Shown piece after piece: positions 36,946 through 49,800 of a DNA stretch of 64,000 bases. How positions within the stretch are numbered: position 1 is the stretch's first letter; every line of letters starts with the position of its first letter. The DNA is taken from positions 2,875,201-2,939,200 of the forward strand of contig OZ038422.1 in NCBI GenBank assembly GCA_964036155.1, given 5' to 3'. The DNA is from Diploscapter coronatus. Lineage: Eukaryota > Nematoda > Chromadorea > Rhabditida > Rhabditidae. The notes under the pieces are model-generated. The model was not told the origin of the DNA and did not search any database. It was given only the letters and a program-made list of their open reading frames with translations. A program made the translations under genes and the position numbers.

Positions 36946-38797
36946 ATGTTCCTTCTATTCTGCTTCGCCTCTGGAGTCGCTGCTGCCTCAAAATTGACGT
37001 CGTACGAAATGAAGCTCGATGAACTCCCTGTCAGAAAGCATTCGAACGGTGGTACACTCGTCCATCCTTCAGAAGATGTACTCATGGTAAATACACTTTT
37101 AGCATTGCCACAAATTATGTCTTAGAAATTCTTTGGAATAATAAGGCTGAAATATTTCCCATTCTTTTCGAGATGAGCCTTGTCATATGCCCTCTGCGTC
37201 TATAACCTGCGAGGCGCACGCGTCGAGACTAGAGGGAAATAAGAGGGGACAGAGAGCAAAAACAAGTAACCACATAGTTAAGGCTCGCGGGTGCCCCTTC
37301 CCCCTTCTTTGCATTGGTTCATCTCGGAAACAATAGGGGGTAGCCAAAACAGCGCAGCCGTGAACGCTCTAATAAAAAGATTTCCTTTGAAGTTTAAGTA
37401 TATTTATCAATTTGAGGACATAGCCTACGACGTGTTCAGCGCCGCTCCGGAATCGACGAGCTGTCAGCAGTGCTGGAATCGAGCTGTCGAGTTGCGAAAG
37501 AATCTCCGACCAACCATTCAGATGTTGAGGCACTGGGGCGAGGAGGACAAGTCTCGATTGTACAAAAAAGTAGGTTTCAAAATATTCGATAATTCGTAGA
37601 ATTAAAAGTATTGATAGTTTGCTTCGCGCACGCATAGTTTAATTGTATCCAAAATTAGTGATATTTAATGTTTCGAAATTTGACAAATTGGTGAAAGAAA
37701 TAATATATTGATTAATCCTTTGCATATCTGCTCTTCAATAGTATCAAACTTTATGTTATAAGGCAAAAATGCTACTTCGAGATTTGGTGAAATTATTACA
37801 GAAACACTGCCTTTTGTTCATAACTAACTTTGATGTTATGTTTTAAAAAAATTTGGCATATTTCATTTAAAAAATGCGATACTGATTAATGCCTTTGCAT
37901 CTTTACCTTCTAATAATATCAAAACTTTAAATTATATAAAGAATGGCTTTTCGCCTATTTCCGTTTTCTTTTGCAAAATACGCTAATATGATATTCGTAA
38001 GTCTGCAAATTAGGTTAACTTTTTCGGTGCAAATATCTAGCAGGTTTTCAACCTAAATGTTTGCTCCAATTAATGAAATGGCGAATTCTTCGGATTACGA
38101 AAATATTTACTCAAAATCTGCGATAATAATATACAATTAAATGTTTTTTTTGTTATAAATTTTCACGGGAATTCATAGCTTTTCCTCTAAAATGGATGCT
38201 GATTTTATGCACTTTGAAATGATATCAGACTTTCGCCTTCAAGAAATTCTTTATGCTCTCAAAAAATGGCTACAAAACATGTTTCTAGCTTAAGTCGGCA
38301 TGACTAATAAGTAAGAAGAGACAATACATCAAATACTAGAAACGCTATTTCATTAAAATATTTATAATTCCAAAATCATATAGCTCGTAAGACTTGACTT
38401 TAACTCCACGAGTGGGCAAGGCTTATCCACCACCGTCCGATCCCCGCATCAGAAAAATCTAACCATCACCATTCTCGTTCAAATTAAAAAAAAAAAAAAA
38501 AAAAAACAATATCTTAAGAGCGTGTTCATGCTTCGCTCACGCTTACGTATGCAGGAAAAAATAGTACGCGAGCGTAAGCGGAGTATGAACGCACCCTAAA
38601 CATGGTTTTTTTCTTAAATATTACTATTTCAGTTGAGCAACGTTCACAACGACATGTGTACCGGCAAAGAATTGGTGTATCCGGAATTGTGCGACGAAAA
38701 ACAGTTCACTCGACGAATCGCCGTAATCAGAGGCGAATCGCTGAGTAAAATCTGTCGAAACGAATGCGAAAAGGAGCTCACTACCCGATACGTGTAA
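36946..38797 (+). CDS. Small secreted six-cysteine protein (saposin-like spacing, family uncertain)
   Basis: Three exons, 36946-37086, 37417-37569 and 38633-38797, all joined in phase 0, give 152 residues and a TAA stop. The start ATG follows an ATTTCAG acceptor at 36911 after a 34-nt leader, consistent with trans-splicing. Residues 1-15, MFLLFCFASGVAAAS, form a signal peptide. The mature part has six cysteines in the order C-x2-C, C, C, C-x3-C: a CQQC pair in exon 2, then C at the MC, LC, IC and EC positions of exon 3. The order and rough spacing recall saposin-type domains, but the first interval (about 40 residues) is long and the last (3) short, so I only suggest it. The exon 2 acceptor is TTTGAG, weaker than usual. 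Intron 2 contains a hairpin at 38521-38595. No AATAAA was found near the stop. Confidence 0.72.
38521..38595. repeat. Short inverted repeat inside intron 2 of the secreted-protein gene
   Basis: GTTCATGCTTCGCTCACGCTTACG pairs with CGAGCGTAAGC and GGAGTATGAAC around a loop with GCAGGAAAAAATAGTACG. About 75 bp, ending 38 nt before exon 3. It may be a small foldback or a hairpin RNA; nothing further can be said. Confidence 0.5.
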
Positions 38798-41586
38798 ATG
38801 CCATTTTTAGATGCGAAATATCGAAATCTTAAATACGTAAAACCGAGTTTTTTTCTTTGAAATTTGGTGAAATTACGATATTTCAAATAACTATTTTTAC
38901 CGTCATATATAATTTTCGTTTTCTTTCTTGTACTGGATCCTGTGAAATGTTCAAATTATTACCTGAACCAATAATATTGTAAAGCAATTCTTCAAGCAAA
39001 GATAAAACTTCTGCACCGTTTTACAATATTTCCTAGTTTATCTAATAATGTTATTTTGAAGGTTGATCCTTACCATCAATTCACTATGATTCAAAATTTT
39101 GCAGTATAGGAATTATCCTAATTTTTGAATTTTTACATTCGCTTTTCTCAGTGGTAGGATTGTTTTCGAGGGTTAAATTTTCTTTAGAAGACAAAATTTG
39201 ACTTCAAAAGCAACTCATCTCAAAATTCATTTATTCCGCTCTCATTGTCCCGCTCTTTCGCGTCAAATTTTCTTGCAATTATTTCTAATTTATTTGCGCA
39301 TTGTTTATGTAGTTCTAGAACTTCGGAATTGCCTTGTAATTATTATAATATCATTTTCTTCTTCCTTTTGTTTGTTTGTATTATATGTGTAATGAGTATC
39401 AATGATCATCAATTTGCGCGTATGCGTTTGCATTATTATGTGATGTATGGTATTTTATCAAATACGACGAAAATAAACATTTTTGATTTTCTATTGATTT
39501 TTTAAGTTTCAAGAAAAGTGATTGTAAATTTAAAATCAACTAAGTGTTAATTTTTACTTGTAGTGTAGCTTAAGTTATAACTCAGAAGAGTTTCATCTTC
39601 TGTTTAATTTAAGGGAGTTTCTAGGTTATGTTCAAATTTAGAACAATAAGACGTAGTTCAATAGAAACAAAGAAACTTTGGTTTATCTTGGAGCGTATTT
39701 TCGAGCCTTCAAATCTAATATCAATCTAGCCAATACGTAATAAGCTACACTTTCGACCATATGCCTTGATTATTTTTGAATTTTACGTATTAACATTTTC
39801 AGGTGGCTCTTCATTTGACCGGTTGATTTTTCAATTAATTTCTAATTTGAACAGCTAATTTTCTTCTGCAATAAGCACAAAACAATAATTTACGCAAAGT
39901 CGCCTTTTGGCCTAGGTAATGATTACGTTTCATTTTCTCTGCCTATTTCAATCACGATTTTCTGATTTGGATCTACGAAAATTAGCACCTGTGTAAAATA
40001 ATGAATCTATAAAACCAACTTAAATAACAGCATTTCATATAACTTCAGGTGAATTTCTGACAATGGACTGATTTGGTATCATGTTAAACTTCATTAAGGC
40101 TTTCTAAATTTTGAGTATCTCTAGTCTATTGATATTATTAAAAGCAAGAGACGTTTTAGGTGCCGATTTTGAGATACATTTGCAAAGTCGTTTGATATGT
40201 TGAAGTTCTACATTTGAGAATTAGCAGCTGTTTATTCGATGGGTAATTGGATCCCTTTTGGTATCATTGTTATTGTATGAAAAAGCGTCGTCTATCCGTC
40301 TATGACCTTTTGTTGTATAAAGTTTTCAAGAACAAAGTTAAAAATGTAGCACTGACATTAGGTAAATTGGGTTTTTTGTTAAGATCGTTGAAAAAGGCCT
40401 GAAAATGAGAGAATAAGAAGAAAAGCGGGGGGAAAGTTCGCCATCAAAAATGAGTCTAGAATATCAAAAAGTTCCCTCACCAGCGTAGGTGAAATCGAGC
40501 TATTTTCACCTGGTTTGACACAACAAAAATAAGCCTTTTGATTGTAATATCTATCAGGAAATATCTTCGAAATTAGAGAACAGTCAGATTAAAAATAATC
40601 AATTTGTCCTTACATTAAAACTTTATTTCAAGAAAACGGGGAGGCATTATTTAGTTCGAACCCCGGATAAGTGTAAATTGATGCGCGGTTATTTCCCGTG
40701 ATTAAAAAGACGTGAAATTGCAAGAGAAAATGAGAAACTGATTTAAATTGTTCCTTTTCTCCTTATTTCTCGATCTTTCAGATTTCGGACTTATCAATGC
40801 AAATACGGGTTGGCACGATTTATACTCTAATTTTGAAATTCATGCCAAACTTTTGAATAATCAGCTACAAATTCCTTCAAGAAGGATTTGCAGAAATTCA
40901 TTTTTTGCATGATTCCAGGAAATGATTATTTGCATTTGTTCAGGAAGTACAAATTTTCACATAAAAGCTATAATTTTTTTAATTAGCATGGAACTTTGAA
41001 ATCGGGGAATTGCTTACTTTTTGCATGGTGCTTCTGGGAAATTCGTACGATGCGACAAGTATGTGAATTGAACAATTCTGCATATTTTCCGAAAGTCATG
41101 TGTGAAGAGTGCGTGATTCATAATCCCTAGGTGCGTAGGTGCGAAAGCAAAAATTCGTTTTGAATTTAGATAAATTTTTAGAAGAATATTTCATAGATTT
41201 AAAAGAATATATCCAACTTAATTGAATCTAAGTTCAATTCATTTTAAGGTGATGTGTCACGATTGATTGTAAGGCATTTTTAACTTGAGTTGTAGATTTT
41301 AAGTTTTAAGATGACTTTTAGATTCTAAAAATATTTAGTTAAAAAATCGATTCAATTTCAAAGTGTAAGTGTAATGAATTCTAGGATTGTTCACTTGAGT
41401 CTAATTTTTGAATCGTCGAATAAAGCGCTTCACGTTTGCGCAATGATCAGAGCTATGAGTTTCACGACGACGTCGAATTTTCTCCTCCTTCTCCTTTTTT
41501 ATCGCCAACCGACCCAATCGGCATAATTGACACTCATCGTCGGAGTTCGAGAGATCAGATTCGGGGCTGCAAATTGACTTTTTATC

Positions 41587-41721
41587 ATTGATTGGAGAGA
41601 AAGTCGATATCCATGCATCAATTAGAAACCGAATTTGGAGGGGCGAAATAATTAGTCGCGTAGAAGAGAAACGAGAGACGAATAGCGTAATTTTTGAATA
41701 TCGACGTTCTCTCCAATCAAT
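41587..41721. mobile_element. Family A MITE, copy 1
   Basis: The terminal inverted repeats are ATTGATTGGAGAGAAAGTCG and (right end, reverse complement) ATTGATTGGAGAGAACGTCG, continuing to GATAT. The interior is about 90 percent identical to the copy at 53197-53332 over GAATTTGGAG, GCGAAATA, AGAAGAGAAACGAGAGACGAA and TAGCGTAATTTTT blocks. The element is 135 bp and non-coding. It lies between the stop of the basic-protein gene (42030) and that gene's likely polyA side. Confidence 0.85.
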
Positions 41722-41751
41722 AATGCAACCGTGTCAGAAGTACGCCCAATA

Positions 41752-41757
41752 TTTATT
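41752..41757 (-). other. Candidate polyA signal of the PARG operon
   Basis: AATAAA on the - strand (TTTATT on +), about 270 nt after the stop codon at 42030. It is the nearest exact hexamer I found. Confidence 0.4.
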
Positions 41758-42029
41758 ATAAAGATAGTCTTCGTTTGAAAATTTTCGAAACATCCCTTTT
41801 TTTCAAAAATTTTCAGAAAAAGTTCTTTTATTGCTCTTGAAAAAAAAGTATCACCAGATCTCTACCAAAATCAATCTTTTAAAAATAATAACAGAAGGGA
41901 AAGTTGCATTAATGATTAAAAAGATCACTTTCGATAAGAAATGTTGAATCATATCAATCTTGTTTCATTAACTTTCAAAAAATGACTAATTAAACTAATA
42001 AATATTGCTAATATTGAATCATTAAATTA

Positions 42030-43339
42030 CTACCTCCTCTCTTTCCTACGTCTATTTTTCCGATACGACTGAGATCTCCTTCTTCTGTTACTGTACTCCT
42101 CATCCGAATCCCAGTCGAAGAATCCCTCATTGCTGTAGCGTTTCGTCGTCGTCACAGTGTCGTAGGAGGCATTCTAAAATTTAGATTTAAGAATTGGCGG
42201 GTTTCATCGGATGGCACATTTTGTGAATTAAGCTCCTTGTATTTACAGACGGATAAGGAGAGTAGGGAATGTAGGAAAGACGGAGAAATAAGAAAAAAAA
42301 ACCCGTCTGTAAATACAAGGGGCCTGTGAATTAGGAACATTATATTGATATCTGCGCAACCGAAAGATTAGACTTCTTCATTAATCTCTAAATTGAAAGA
42401 ATCTATCGGGTAGGTTTTAAATTATGTCATATTTCATTTTGATGGAGCAGATATAGTGACGTAAACATTAATTCAAGGAAAAATAGATGGTTAAGTTATT
42501 ATCAATTTAAAGTCATTTTTCCAACCCTACTCTTTGCCTAGATTTCAGATCCTTTCGAATTCGCTCCATTTCCCTTCTGACTCGTTCACGTTCTTCTTCC
42601 TCTCTGATTCCTTTTTGCTCCTCTTGACGTCGAAGTTCGTCTTTGCCGACTTGTTTTCGAGATTCACGGTCCGCGTACTCTTTCTAAATAGGATACAATC
42701 TCAAACTGCCATCAGATAAATTATTTTAACTACAATTTTATCCTAATCTGATGTCAAATAGCCTTTTACCTTGAAGAATACTATTTTCAACTCAATATTA
42801 TGATCTGATGCAAGAATGACTCTTGTAATTATTTACGAAACAGATTATTGGCACATGTTTGCGTCGAAAAATCAAAATATGTTTATGAAGCGCAAGCTAA
42901 TAATATTTACTTGAAGAGACGCTACAATCGAAGATATCGGTCGGTACGAGGATGACGAGTAACGCGGGAAAACAAGCGGGGATGGAGAGGATAATACGGG
43001 TTGAGCTGAAATTTTGTAACTCATTAAGGGTTTTTTTTAAATATATTAAAGACGAAATAGAACACTTCATTACTTCTGATGATAAAATGATTGCCCAATA
43101 TTTTCTTGAGACGTAGTTTCTCATCATATTTTCAATGCATGCACTAGTTGAGTTAGAATTGCGAAATTATCAAAAAAATATCAACGTTAAGTAAATAGAA
43201 ATTCAGAAATATCGCGGTTTGATATCATTATCAGATAATTTGCTGAAACATATTTCTTAACTTCAACAATACCTGGCCTATTAACGCCTCTTAAATCATC
43301 TTCAGATAGAGTAACGAAATAATCGCGAATTCTAGACAT
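42030..43339 (-). CDS. Basic, charged 152-residue protein downstream of PARG (function unknown)
   Basis: Four exons on the - strand, 43339-43273, 43005-42911, 42683-42531 and 42173-42030, close with phases 1, 0 and 0 and a TAG stop. The protein begins MSRIRDYFVTLSEDDLRG, has a Ser/Pro/Tyr-rich linker (residues about 24-54), then a highly charged Glu/Arg stretch of about 40 residues likely to be helical or coiled coil. It ends in an Arg-rich tail (NRRRRSQSYRKNRRRKERR). No signal peptide or membrane segment is seen. The composition suggests a nuclear or RNA-associated protein, but I do not recognise the family. The ATG lies about 540 nt after the PARG stop on the same strand, behind an acceptor-like GGACAG at 43362-43363 and an AATAAA at 43405-43410, an arrangement expected for a downstream operon gene. 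A family C-independent MITE sits in intron 3 (42231-42325). Confidence 0.7.
42231..42325. mobile_element. hAT-like MITE with 8-bp target duplication
   Basis: The arms CCTTGTATTTACAGACGG and CCGTCTGTAAATACAAGG are perfect over 18 bp. Flanks GTGAATTA at 42223-42230 and 42326-42333 are identical, giving an 8-bp target duplication. The element is 95 bp, lies within an intron of the basic-protein gene, and has no coding potential. Its loop has GGAGAAATAAGAAAAAA. Confidence 0.83.
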
Positions 43340-43694
43340 CTTCGACTTTACGAAATATTTCCTGTCCGAATTATTTCAAACGTTTCTAAGCATAAATCAA
43401 CGAATTTATTGTTTCCATAGAAAATCGCATGGAGAAGAAATTAACTGATGTTTTACCCAGAGAAATGACATTTGAGGCTCGTAATTATCACAGAATATCA
43501 CGCGTTGAAATACAATCTTTAAGAAATATTAGAAGCGACGAAATAGTGATAAGGAAAAAATTCAACTGAATTAGATTATTCAAAAAATTCTTGATAAAAT
43601 AGATAGAGATCAAAAGTATCACCCGTTTTAGGCATATTTCACGAAAGTGCCGAATTAGTCGCTGAAATTTTCAAACCAATAACGAGTCTTTAAT

Positions 43695-43700
43695 TTTATT
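43695..43700 (-). other. PolyA signal of the PARG gene
   Basis: AATAAA on the - strand (TTTATT on +), about 185 nt after the PARG stop at 43883 and about 355 nt before the ATG of the downstream gene. Confidence 0.5.
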
Positions 43701-43882
43701 ATTAACAATAAAATAAAGGTTTCTTTCGAATTTTTGATCAAATGATAAAAATACCTTTCGGAAGTTGAATTTTAAAAACGATTGAAACTAAATTAAAATA
43801 TTTTTGAAAGAGGAAATATAAAACATCCTTCAAGAGTAGAGGAAATAGAATGATTAAAATTGGCAAATTTATTAAATTTGAC

Positions 43883-46800
43883 TCACATTCCCGTATATTT
43901 CTTGCTGGCCTGCATGACGTGGGTGAAAACGGACGGAGTCGTGCCCATACTCGTCTTGTAGTCCAAGAGGATTTGGTAGAGAACATCTGAAATTTGATAT
44001 ATTTTCTAATTTTGAAATCACATCACACCCGTTGTCAAATCAATCGATAATGAATGTGAAGATTTTTGAATTTTGTTAAAACCTACACTTTATCATTTTT
44101 TACATCATAATATTAATAAACACTAACTCACCTAGAGTGATAAAAACTATATGATGATTAGTTCTTTTTCTTAATCCCACACAACAAATCTTTCAAAAAA
44201 TAATAAATTAAAAAAAAAAAATCTAAAACTCACAGACTAAATGAAAATTACAAATCTTTTTAAAATGAAGAAAAGTCAAAAATATTTTTCTTAAATAAAC
44301 AAAATTCCAAATATTCTTAAAACAATAGATAAAATTTCGACTCACGAGCCGAGACATTCCTCCTGCAGAGTGCCTGGTAGATGTGCTGAAGTTGGTTGGC
44401 GAATTGTGGCTGTCCGAACGTCGAAAAGGACAACGGCGAATTCGTCAGGGAACCAGCAAGGATTTGGAGCAGGGCTGGAATGATCACTATTTTTGAATTT
44501 TACGTTGTTTCGAAAATTAACTAGTGCACTATTTATTCCAGGTTTTCAAAATTTAGTTGAAGTTTCTTGAAACGTCATTTTTAATAGGTATGTAATTATT
44601 TCATAGAAATGAAGATTGAAATACGAGAGCAGAAAGCCAAATCAATTCCGATCCTTTAAAAATGAATGCTCGAAATTTTAAAAAGATTTTTTAAAAAATT
44701 CTTTCGAAAAACCTACCCAAATCAAAGAATGATTATCAATTTAAAAAAAAAAAAAAAAAAAAAAAACCGGCGAGACCACGAAGCATTGAGAAATAGTGTG
44801 GGAAAAGAAAGCCTATCATCCCCCATACCCTACTCTAACCTTATACTATTTCGCCTATGTCTCGTGGTCTCGCGGTTTCCAAATAGCCAAAAATCAAAAT
44901 CACCCTTGAACTGTGGATTTCCGGAGAACGCACCACAGCCCCAGAAGCCCGTGGCGACCGGTCGACGCAACGCTGCATTCGGCTGACCGCCTTCGAAACC
45001 CGCGATGCACTAAAAATTAGAAAATGAAGACAATTTGGGTCAGACATTACAACATTTGGATAGTTCGTAGCTTCGTAGCAAATAGCTAGGAGCAAAAGCA
45101 AGGTAAGGAGAAATCTTTTCCCATACTACTTTATTAGGTATCGAAGCAGAAAATTATCCAGGTTGCCGAAATGATTTTAAAAAAATAAATCTAATAAATT
45201 AGTAATTTTTAAACTAGTTTCAAAACATCACAAGAACTTCTCCAATTTTCATAAAAGTAATATTAAAGGTAAATTTTCCCCTCAAAATTACAATTATTCA
45301 ATTTTCACCTTGATCAGATCCCTGTTGATGTCGTTCGCGTCGAACTGCTTGTTGACGTTCCTTCTGTAGCAAATCGCGTCGATCGCAATCATTATGTTAT
45401 TGATTCTTCTGAAAAAAGCAAAATTTTCAAAAAATCAGCAAGAAAACGGTTTTAAATTTTTAAAATTAACAAATAAGATCAATAAAAAGCGATTTTTCCT
45501 CAAAACCAACCCAAATTCATCCCTGGTCTCTTCCTTTCCGAAATTATCGTATCGTTTCCAATTCAAGGTATGACCTGAAATAAAAGACAATTGATAATTG
45601 GTCTAAAATAACAAGCCAAAATTATGATTAAAAAATGACACGAAATATGCTCAATTTTATGAAAACGAGCATTTTACTGTTTTTCTAGGTTATTATTACT
45701 TATTTTCGAAATTTGATTTTTAAAACTACGCTAAGACTCTTACCGTAACCCGAATAGGAGCTGAATCTCTGGGCGCCGATGATTTGAATCGTTTCCCGCG
45801 GATCCATTTTTTCGCAGAGGAAACACGACACGATCATTTCGGGGCAAAGAAGGAAACGGATTTCTTCCTGAAAATTTGCATTTTTAAGGTTTATAATAAT
45901 TTCAACTTGTCATCACCAACAATAGTATTCATGATTCTAGAAGTTGGACTAAATACGAAACTTACGAGAAATCATGATTTAATAAATTTAAAATATTTAA
46001 CGCTCTCGATAAATCACAAAACTAATTTCATTGAAGCCCTAGATTTTCTTAATAAACATAGAAAATTCTTATTTCATATTAATTTCTATGTATTGAAAGG
46101 CAAGTTTCATAATTTTTATCAATTTCTACAATAAGGAAAATATGCAATTTTAGGATTAATTAGTTTCTTACCTGAGCCGACCCATGCTGTCCGAGCACGC
46201 CCCCGCCGATGAACTCGTTCGCGAAGTCCATTTGTCGATGGCCGGTCTGATCCTCGATGATGAGGGTAGAATCCGCGTACAGAACGCAGTCGGAGACCTG
46301 CAAATTCGAATTTTTAAATTAGTTTTAGATATTTACAAATTGACAAGGTGTTTGAGGTCGTCGTTATTAAGCAATTCCTTAATCGAGTTGTATGAATAAA
46401 TCAAAATAGCGAATTCTTAGTGAAAAGTAAGTTTCAAAATTTCCCAAATTATCGAAGTTTTTGAAGTTCATATTGTTTCATGATTCAAGTGTTTTTACAA
46501 GTCAAAAAGTTCTATAAATAAATTTTTTATTTTTTAAAATCATACTATTTTTATTAAATATATTCATTTTTCCCTTGAATTCGGGTCTTATTTTCAGAAC
46601 ATAAAATAAGATTTGAAAAATACTACCATAGTCTTGTCCATCTTCTTTTCGATCTCCGGGATGTCGAGGCATTTGCCGTAGGAAATTCGTCGGAAAGTCA
46701 CCACGCCGCGCGGCATTTCCTTGACGATTTTCATGAAGTACTCTAGCAGGAAACGGAGCTTCCTACCACTCAAAGGCTGCGTGTCTTGCATCAGGCTGAA

Positions 46801-49800
46801 TTAAACAAAACGAATAAATTTTTTTTGAAAATTTTCAAAATATAAATTTAAAAATTCTAAATTAGTTTAATCGAAATTTAAGTTCATGTAGGTTTCAAAA
46901 TAGGATAACTTTTCAAAAAATTGTAACCGTTTTTATGCAATTCCATGAAAATTTCGATGGGTCCATACAAGTAACTTGAATTTTCAAAAAGTACATTTTC
47001 AGAAGACAAAGTTAACATTGTTTTTCTTTCCAAAGAAAACTCACTGGGTAACATTGAAGAAGTTGAAGTATTTCTGCTCGGGCGTGTCTTCAGAGAACAT
47101 TCCAAAGAAGGCGCACGCCATCAGACATGCGCATTGTTCCTGGAGAAAATTAAAATGTTGAAGATTGGTGTAGCTTTTCCAGGACTACCGTATTTTCGGA
47201 TAGCTACTTTCAGAATTATTTTAGCTTTTCAAGATTACGATATTTCGGATGGTTATTTATAGTTTTTAGATTGCTGTAATTTTCGAATTAGTATCTTTAA
47301 AATTACCGTACCTGACTGAGAGTAACGGATCGATCGCATATGCTGGTGGTGGGATACTTCAAATCGACGTCCCATACGGGCATTGTGCGCAGGAGAGGGA
47401 TGCCCTAAAATAGATAAATACGTTTTAAAGATAATAAGACAAATTTCATAAAATTATAAACTTCAATTTAGCTCAACAATGGTCAACTAATTATTTTGGT
47501 AAGAAAATAACCTCGGGGAAAAGTTCCGGCGCCTTTTTGACGAGTTGGAGCATTTCTCGGATCGTTTTGACGATGCTCCTTCTCTCGTCTGAACTCATTG
47601 ACAAATAGAGTGACTCGAAGGCCGGGAATAGCATGTTGCACAACTGTTTGCTGCTCATCATGCGGGTGAAAAGATACTGAAGATTGGAAATTTAAAAATC
47701 CGAATTTTAAATTTGACTCATTTCATTTATCGTAAATTTGAAACGTTCACTTGCTCTAAATGACAAAAATTTTGATAACAAAAAGAAATTGAAGAACATT
47801 CCAAGAAAAAGGATATCAATTTAGAATTAAAAATAGATTTTCCCCCCGAAATTTTTATAAGATTAAAAATACCTTGAGATCCTGAAGAATGGTAAATTTT
47901 TCGTCCAGGACGAGAAAACTGTCGATACGATTCATCACTCTTCGCCAATAGAGACTGTGATCTAATTGACCTGTTGCTTGGTCGACCCTCCTCATCCAGG
48001 GAATGGCCTGCAAGCTGCTTTTGTGAAAATATTTAATTTTAGATTTCAAATTGAAAATAGAATTTTCTTTACGTAAGATAAAGTTTCGATGTTTTCCGAA
48101 AAAATAAAGATCGGCAAGATTTTTGTCCTTCAAATTCTTGGATAAGATTAAAAAAAATCTTTTAAAGCGGAAAAGCTTACAGGAAATTCACTCAGAACAA
48201 AAAGATTGCTGTCTTTCAGGTTCAAGTTGGGAATGGGCTTGAGGTAGTTTTCTAAAAATTCACATTAAAAAAGTACAAAATTTTTAAGAATCTATTTTTA
48301 TTTTTTAAATCAACAAATAAAGAAATAAAAGTACCGATATCAGTCCTATCGACGTTGACTAGCACCAGGTTGTCTTTGTTTGGTTCGGCCAAATTTGGGA
48401 GATCCTCTGAAAAATTGGAAATTAAAAAAATGTGCTCAGAAAATTCCGTCCTAAAAATTCACCATTCTAAATGATTTCTAATGTGCCTTGGATATGAAAT
48501 ATATTTTCAAAAATCGGGGAAAAACGTAAAGAAAATAAATAAGTTTCACAAAAATTCAACTTCAAAAACCTCAATTTTTCAATAATTTGCGAGAGAAATT
48601 GCTCCGGAAAAACCCACTAATGAGTGAATCCTCGTACTGCTGGACGATCTGATCGATGTCCTGTTTGGCCACCTTTCTCAAATCTTTTTTCGCCTTTTCC
48701 TTTTCAGGATCCGACGATTTTTCCGAGCTTTCCTGGAATAAAATATAGTCCTTTTTCTTCTTTGAATTTTTGTTATTATCTTCAAAGGTCTAAAAAAATA
48801 TCGTACCAAAAGTTCTTAACATCGAACTGATTTTGACAATAAGTAGTCTTTTCGAACTTGTCCAATTTTATTTTAGCAAATGGCTTAAAAATGTCCAAAT
48901 CAGTAATTTTTAGCTAACTAAAAATTAGAATGAGGATTGATTAATTGATGAATTATGAAACTTGAAAAAAAAAATATCCATTTTTACCAGAAAACGAAAA
49001 ATACTATCAGAACAAGGTTCACAAAACCCTCAAAAATGACGCTTTTCCAGCTCGAATAAGATTTTTGTTTAACTCTACCTGACTGATCTTAGGCGGTTCC
49101 TGGGTGCTTTTCTTCAGGGAATTGGGAATTTCCAAATCTGGGCCGATTTGAGGCTGCTGACTTTTCTCCTGCGACGAAGTCGAACACTGGATTTCTATCT
49201 TGACGGGTTTCGGAACGATTATCGGGTCTGAAAATAGTTGACGACAGTAAAAAATTTGAAAATCTTTCTGGAAAAACTAAAGATAGGGGTTTTCAGATTA
49301 TTCTATTTTTGAAAAATAGAAAAAAACAAATTAGAGAGTTTTAGATTAGCCAACTTTTAAAAATAATGAATGCCAACCTTGCTCAAATGAGTCCTCCTTC
49401 ATGAGTAATTTTGGCATTTTGATTTGTGGCGAAGTTCCAGACTTCAAGGGTGACGACGGCCCGCGTTTGATCGAAGATGGGGATGGAGCCTGAAAGTCCA
49501 ATTTTCAGATTCAGAATTAGGAAATTTCGAATCGCGATTAGCCACATGAAAAGAGCTAGTATGTCTTATCGAGAAACCGAAAGAAGACATGATCTTATTC
49601 TTTCTCGATAATACAGTCTCGTTTCATGCGGTTAACTGTGGTTCGAAATTTTCAAAGTCTGGACTCATTTTAAAATCTACATTTCTAGAAAATAAAATGA
49701 CTTTTCAGAATAAACTTTTTCTAGAAGATAAAAAAATGCTTAAAAATAAATTGTGTTCTCGAAATTAAAAAAAATACCACAAAATCGCTGAGCCTTGTAT

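Larger units (their letters stand above)
38798..42029. other. Intergenic stretch, no gene recognised
   Basis: AT-rich sequence between the + strand secreted-protein gene and the 3' end of the - strand operon. It contains a family A MITE at 41587-41721. The likely polyA signal of the operon lies just beyond that element (AATAAA on the - strand at 41752-41757). No exon chain is supported. Confidence 0.5.

Noticed and set aside
38401..38450. Possible structured RNA or tRNA-like patch in an intron
   Set aside because: No cloverleaf with a conserved TTCRA loop and acceptor pairing could be drawn.
42909..43005. Joining this exon directly to the PARG exon at 43986
   Set aside because: The phases do not fit the following exon. 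PARG closes naturally at TGA (43883), while an exon with its own ATG at 43273-43339 joins this one in the right phase. I therefore split it into two genes.
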